This document shows positions 61,145 to 64,000 of a DNA stretch of 64,000 bases, piece after piece; the stretch's first letter is position 1; every line of letters starts with the position of its first letter. The stretch is from Caballeronia sp. SL2Y3 (GTDB lineage Bacteria > Pseudomonadota > Gammaproteobacteria > Burkholderiales > Burkholderiaceae). The stretch covers positions 558,001-622,000 of the forward strand of contig NZ_CP084263.1 in assembly GCF_022879575.1 (NCBI RefSeq), read 5' to 3'. Made by a program: the position numbers and the translations under genes. The notes under the pieces were generated by a model. The model saw nothing but the letters and a program-made list of their open reading frames with translations, had not been told where the DNA came from and did no database searches.

Positions 61145-61668
61145 TGATGTGGATGCGTCGCTGCATAGCGTTGTCTCTCTGCACGGCCGGATCGGTCGCG
61201 GCATGGCACGCGCACGCACAGGCGGACATGCGTAAGCTCGAGAGCGCGTACATCTTCAACTTCACGCAGTTCACGCAATGGCCCGCCGACCGCATGCACA
61301 ACGGCGAGCTGCGCGTCTGCGCGAGCGCGCGCAGTTCGATGCGCGAGGCGCTCGCCGCACTCGACGGGCGCGCGGTCGGCGCGCGCGTGTGGCGCTTCAT
61401 CGCGCTCGCGGAAAAGCGCCTGGCTGATTGCGACGTGCTCGCCCTCGACGACGGCGACAACATGAACGCGGCGCTCCGCGATGCGCTCGCATCCGACGAT
61501 GCGCTGCTCGTCGTCGCGGGCGTGGGCGCCACCCCGCCGGGCGAGCCGGTCGTCGTGCTGATCGCGCAGGACGATCACCTGCGGTTCGACATCAACAATA
61601 CCGAGGCGCTGCGCCGCAAGCTCGTGCTCAGTTCCAAACTGCTGCGGCTTGCAAGGAGGCTCAAGTGA
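61144..61668 (+). CDS. YfiR-family periplasmic regulator (DUF4154)
   Basis: A 174-aa exported protein with a signal ending AHAQAD. YfiR marks: 'KLESAYIFNFTQFTQWP', 'ELRVCASARSSMREAL', 'LADCDVLALDDG', and 'DDHLRFDINNTEALRRKLVLSSKLLRLAR'. YfiR represses the YfiN diguanylate cyclase in the periplasm of Pseudomonas and relatives. Two cysteines fit its redox control. It overlaps both neighbours, so the operon encodes receptor, regulator and c-di-GMP enzyme together. Confidence 0.92.
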   Translation: MMWMRRCIALSLCTAGSVAAWHAHAQADMRKLESAYIFNFTQFTQWPADRMHNGELRVCASARSSMREALAALDGRAVGARVWRFIALAEKRLADCDVLALDDGDNMNAALRDALASDDALLVVAGVGATPPGEPVVVLIAQDDHLRFDINNTEALRRKLVLSSKLLRLARRLK

Positions 61669-63611
61669 CCGCCATCAAAATGCGCAGTGGCAACACGAGC
61701 CGCCTCACTGTCCGCGCGAATCTGGTGAGCGTGGGAATCGCGCTCGTGGTCGCGAGCGTGGTGCTGCTGCTGTATCAGGCCGTGGCCTTTCGCAGCGCGC
61801 TTTACGACGATGCGTCCTTGCAGGCGTCGGTGATTGCGGAGAACGTAAGCGCGTCGCTGATGTTTGACGACGAAGCGTCGATGCAGGACGTCTTGCGCTC
61901 GCTCGGCCGCGTTCCTTATGTCGAATCTCTCAGTGTCTACAAGAGCGACGGACGGCTCTACACACGCTATGCGCGCGCGGGCATCACCCCGGAGGAAGAG
62001 GAGGAAGGCACGCTGCAGTCGACGGAGCATCGTCCCGCGCTTTCGCTCGGCGACGCTTTCGTGCGCGCGCCCATCGAACACAACGGCCACGTGCTGGGAC
62101 ATGTGGTGCTCGTCGCGACGAGCGACCTCGTGCACCGGCACCTCGCGCAATACGCGTGCTTTCTCGGCGTTGCCTGTCTCGGCGCGATGTGGATCTCGTC
62201 GCTCGTGATGAACCGGATGCGGCGGCGCGTGAGCGAAGCCGAGCGCGAACTGGAGCGTCTCGCCCGCACCGATCCGCTCACGAATCTGCCGAACCGTCGC
62301 ACGTTTTATGAAATGCTGGAGGAGCGCCTTGCCAGCGCGAAGGACCCGAGCCGTTATTTCGGCATCGTGTTGATCGACCTCGACGACTTCAAGACAGTGA
62401 ACGACACGCTCGGTCACGGCGCGGGCGATGAACTGCTGCAACACGTCGCGCGCGTGCTGTGCGACACGGTAGGAGGCCGCGCTATCGTGAGCCGCATGGG
62501 CGGCGACGAGTTCGCGGTGACCCTCGCGACCTCCTGGAAGCGCACGGCGGTCGCGGAACTGGCGCGCGAGATCGGCACGGCGCTGTGCCGCCCGGCGACC
62601 TTCTTCGGCCGCGAGATCAACGTGACGGCGAGCGTGGGGTATGCGAGCTTTCCCGATGCGGGCGACGACAGCGGCAGTCTCATCACGAGCGCGGATATTG
62701 CGTTGTACGAAGCAAAGGCGCTTGGTAAGAATACGGTGGTCGGCTTCTCGCCGGAGATGATGCACGCCGCGCAGCGGCGCGCGTATCTCGAAGCGGAGTT
62801 GCGCAAGGCTGTCGACAGCGATGCGCTCGAACTCGTGTTTCAGCCGCAGTTCGATTGCCGCAGCGGCACGCTCGTGGGCGCGGAGGCGCTGGCTCGCTGG
62901 ACGCACAAGAAAGAGGGCGCGGTGTCGCCGGGCGAATTCATACCGATTGCGGAGAACAGCGACCTCATCGTGCTGCTTGGGCGCTCCGTGCTGCAGCGCG
63001 CGTGCGTTGCAGCCGCGACGTGGAATGCCGCGTGCCCCGCCGTTGCCGTGCGCGTGGCGGTGAACGTGTCGGCGCGTCAGTTGCGGCATCCGGCCTTCGT
63101 CGGCGACGTGATGGCGGCGCTTGCCAAGAGCGGCCTTACGCCGGCACTGCTCGAACTGGAGCTGACCGAGAGCCATCTGATTGCGAATCGCGAGACGGGC
63201 ATTGCCGTGATGAATCGTCTTCGGTCAGCGGGCGTGCTGCTCTCGATCGACGACTTCGGCACGGGCTATTCGTCGCTTTCTTATCTGCATGCGTTTCCGG
63301 TGAACGCACTCAAGATCGACCGCTCCTTCATCGAGCGGCTACCCGAAGACGGTCAGCCGATCGTGACCGCGATTCTTTCGATGGCGCATAGCTTCGGGCT
63401 GGACGCGGTGGCCGAAGGAGTCGAGGACCCGAAGCAACTCGAGTGGCTCGTCGATGCGGGTTGCGATGTGGTGCAGGGTTTCCTGACGGGGCGGCCCATG
63501 TCGTTGCAGCAGTTTCGTGAGCTGGTGGCGAGGGAGGGCGAGGGGCGTGCTCGGGGGGATTCGCTTGTGTGCGTGCCCGATGCACGGAGCGCCGGAATTG
63601 TCGTTGGCTGA
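61665..63611 (+). CDS. CHASE8-GGDEF-EAL cyclic-di-GMP enzyme (YfiN-like)
   Basis: A 648-aa protein starting at GTG 61665 (GTGA overlap with YfiR stop) after a perfect AGGAGG. Two TM helices flank a CHASE8-type periplasmic domain (about 40-150), then HAMP-like linker, a GGDEF domain with intact GGDEF in SRMGGDEFAV and no RxxD inhibitory site, and an EAL domain with EAL in GAEALAR, 'ELELTESHLI', DDFGTGYSSL and KIDRSFIE all intact. YfiN has no EAL; this fusion could make and degrade c-di-GMP, with YfiR controlling it. Confidence 0.93.
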   Translation: MTAIKMRSGNTSRLTVRANLVSVGIALVVASVVLLLYQAVAFRSALYDDASLQASVIAENVSASLMFDDEASMQDVLRSLGRVPYVESLSVYKSDGRLYTRYARAGITPEEEEEGTLQSTEHRPALSLGDAFVRAPIEHNGHVLGHVVLVATSDLVHRHLAQYACFLGVACLGAMWISSLVMNRMRRRVSEAERELERLARTDPLTNLPNRRTFYEMLEERLASAKDPSRYFGIVLIDLDDFKTVNDTLGHGAGDELLQHVARVLCDTVGGRAIVSRMGGDEFAVTLATSWKRTAVAELAREIGTALCRPATFFGREINVTASVGYASFPDAGDDSGSLITSADIALYEAKALGKNTVVGFSPEMMHAAQRRAYLEAELRKAVDSDALELVFQPQFDCRSGTLVGAEALARWTHKKEGAVSPGEFIPIAENSDLIVLLGRSVLQRACVAAATWNAACPAVAVRVAVNVSARQLRHPAFVGDVMAALAKSGLTPALLELELTESHLIANRETGIAVMNRLRSAGVLLSIDDFGTGYSSLSYLHAFPVNALKIDRSFIERLPEDGQPIVTAILSMAHSFGLDAVAEGVEDPKQLEWLVDAGCDVVQGFLTGRPMSLQQFRELVAREGEGRARGDSLVCVPDARSAGIVVG

Positions 63612-63622
63612 CTGTTGGAAAC

Positions 63623-63647
63623 TCGTATTGGCGCAGAAACAATACGA
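63623..63647 (+). terminator. Candidate terminator after the c-di-GMP operon
   Basis: TCGTATTG (63623-63630) and CAATACGA (63640-63647) form a perfect 8-bp stem with a 9-nt loop, followed by TGTTTTGC. The short T-run suggests a weak intrinsic terminator. Confidence 0.55.
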
Positions 63648-63916
63648 TGTTTTGCTTCAGACTGCGAACGACATTGGGATTCGACCTTGAACTCGTAAGC
63701 TGTCGACAGTCACGGATGAACCGACAAATTTTTTTGGATAGCTTACATTCAGGACAAGCGCTGGCGTTATGCTAATGCGTCACTGCTTGTTTGCTGTCAC
63801 CTCTCGTTGATACCGTCCGTCCTGCGTCAGCTTTCGTCCCCGAAAGCCAGAAGTGAAACATCGCTATTCCACTTGCTCATCTTATGAAATGAAGTTGGCG
63901 CGCGGAGGTTTTGGCT
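63648..63916. other. Short AT-richer gene-free interval
   Basis: About 270 bases between the c-di-GMP operon and the next probable start, with no credible gene. TTTTTTTGG-like runs near 63727 are AT-rich, consistent with a promoter for the gene starting at 63917. Confidence 0.35.
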
Positions 63917-64000
63917 ATGGTCCATGTAGTCATTCTGAGCCTTGCGAGATTAACCGAAGACACCGACGGGGATTGCGCCATTCCCTTTCGATTGAGCGAT
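63917..64000 (+). CDS. Probable gene start, truncated at window edge
   Basis: ATG 63917 with GGAGG 8 nt upstream opens a frame of 28 codons with no stop to the edge. It reads MVHVVILSLARLTEDTDGD and then CAIPFRLSD. Nothing can be said about function from this length. The strong SD and lack of a competing gene make it plausible. Confidence 0.4.
   Translation, partial: MVHVVILSLARLTEDTDGDCAIPFRLSD

Noticed and set aside
1..64000. CRISPR arrays, insertion sequences, integrases or prophage genes
   Set aside because: None seen. The repeated units in the window are gene-derived (kinase ends, DUF4148) or short promoter motifs and do not have CRISPR-like spacers.

Overview
The window is GC-rich, densely coding proteobacterial DNA. 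Its content points to Burkholderiaceae, most likely Caballeronia or Paraburkholderia: FlhDC-type flagellar master regulators, DUF4148 and DUF2934 proteins, TupA-like ATP-grasp proteins, Ohr, DipZ and many LysR regulators. That placement is an inference from gene content. There are no rRNA or tRNA genes, insertion sequences, prophage genes or CRISPR arrays that I can see.

Layout, left end: a patatin phospholipase cut by the edge and a small lipoprotein (1-1132). A flagellar and chemotaxis block follows (1750-6045: flhD, flhC, a chemoreceptor, a 54-aa ORF, cheY, flgM), with recognisable sigma-28 promoters before the chemoreceptor and flgM. Next come an orphan ribbon-helix-helix protein and a surface-polysaccharide-like group (7541-12593: two TupA-like ATP-grasp paralogues, a GT4 glycosyltransferase and a membrane-anchored zinc-ribbon protein). 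After these are DUF4142, an orphan sulfonate/taurine-type binding protein with a TauD-like dioxygenase, and a CHAD protein.

Middle: a phosphate-scavenging operon (phytase-like esterase, then a Tat-exported purple acid phosphatase) sits behind a good Pho box. An L-fuconate catabolic cluster (19925-27989) holds an MFS transporter, an SDR, L-fuconate dehydratase, a GntR regulator and a sugar ABC transporter. sdhCDAB (29612-32896) is preceded by a divergent LysR gene. A second catabolic unit (34113-39263) has AraC, a beta-keto acid cleavage enzyme, an MFS transporter and two SDRs. A lower-GC islet (39596-40912) looks like an orphan type VI secretion effector module with an M35-type zinc peptidase.

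The most unusual part is 40974-48613. It holds a TlpA-like redoxin, DipZ, several DUF4148 mini-proteins (one as an exact 288-bp-period tandem triplet), an OmpR/EnvZ-type two-component system with a 40-aa leader ORF, and Ohr. Three promoters here share a composite element (TGTATC-N4-TGTATCC, a nearby inverted GATACA-like half-site, and a second block 71-72 bp downstream). The histidine kinase gene is followed by four degenerate tandem copies of its own 3' end. I read the region as a self-contained envelope thiol or oxidative stress regulon; the inducing signal is unknown.

Right end: a DUF2934 protein with a histone-H1-like tail, an MFS/LysR divergent pair, a TetR regulator, small Burkholderia-type hypotheticals, a trypsin-like protease, a SulP transporter, a beta-helix lipoprotein, a single-domain response regulator and an SDR lacking the usual tyrosine. 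The last complete unit is a translationally coupled TonB-receptor / YfiR / CHASE8-GGDEF-EAL operon. A probable new gene starts at 63917 and runs off the edge.
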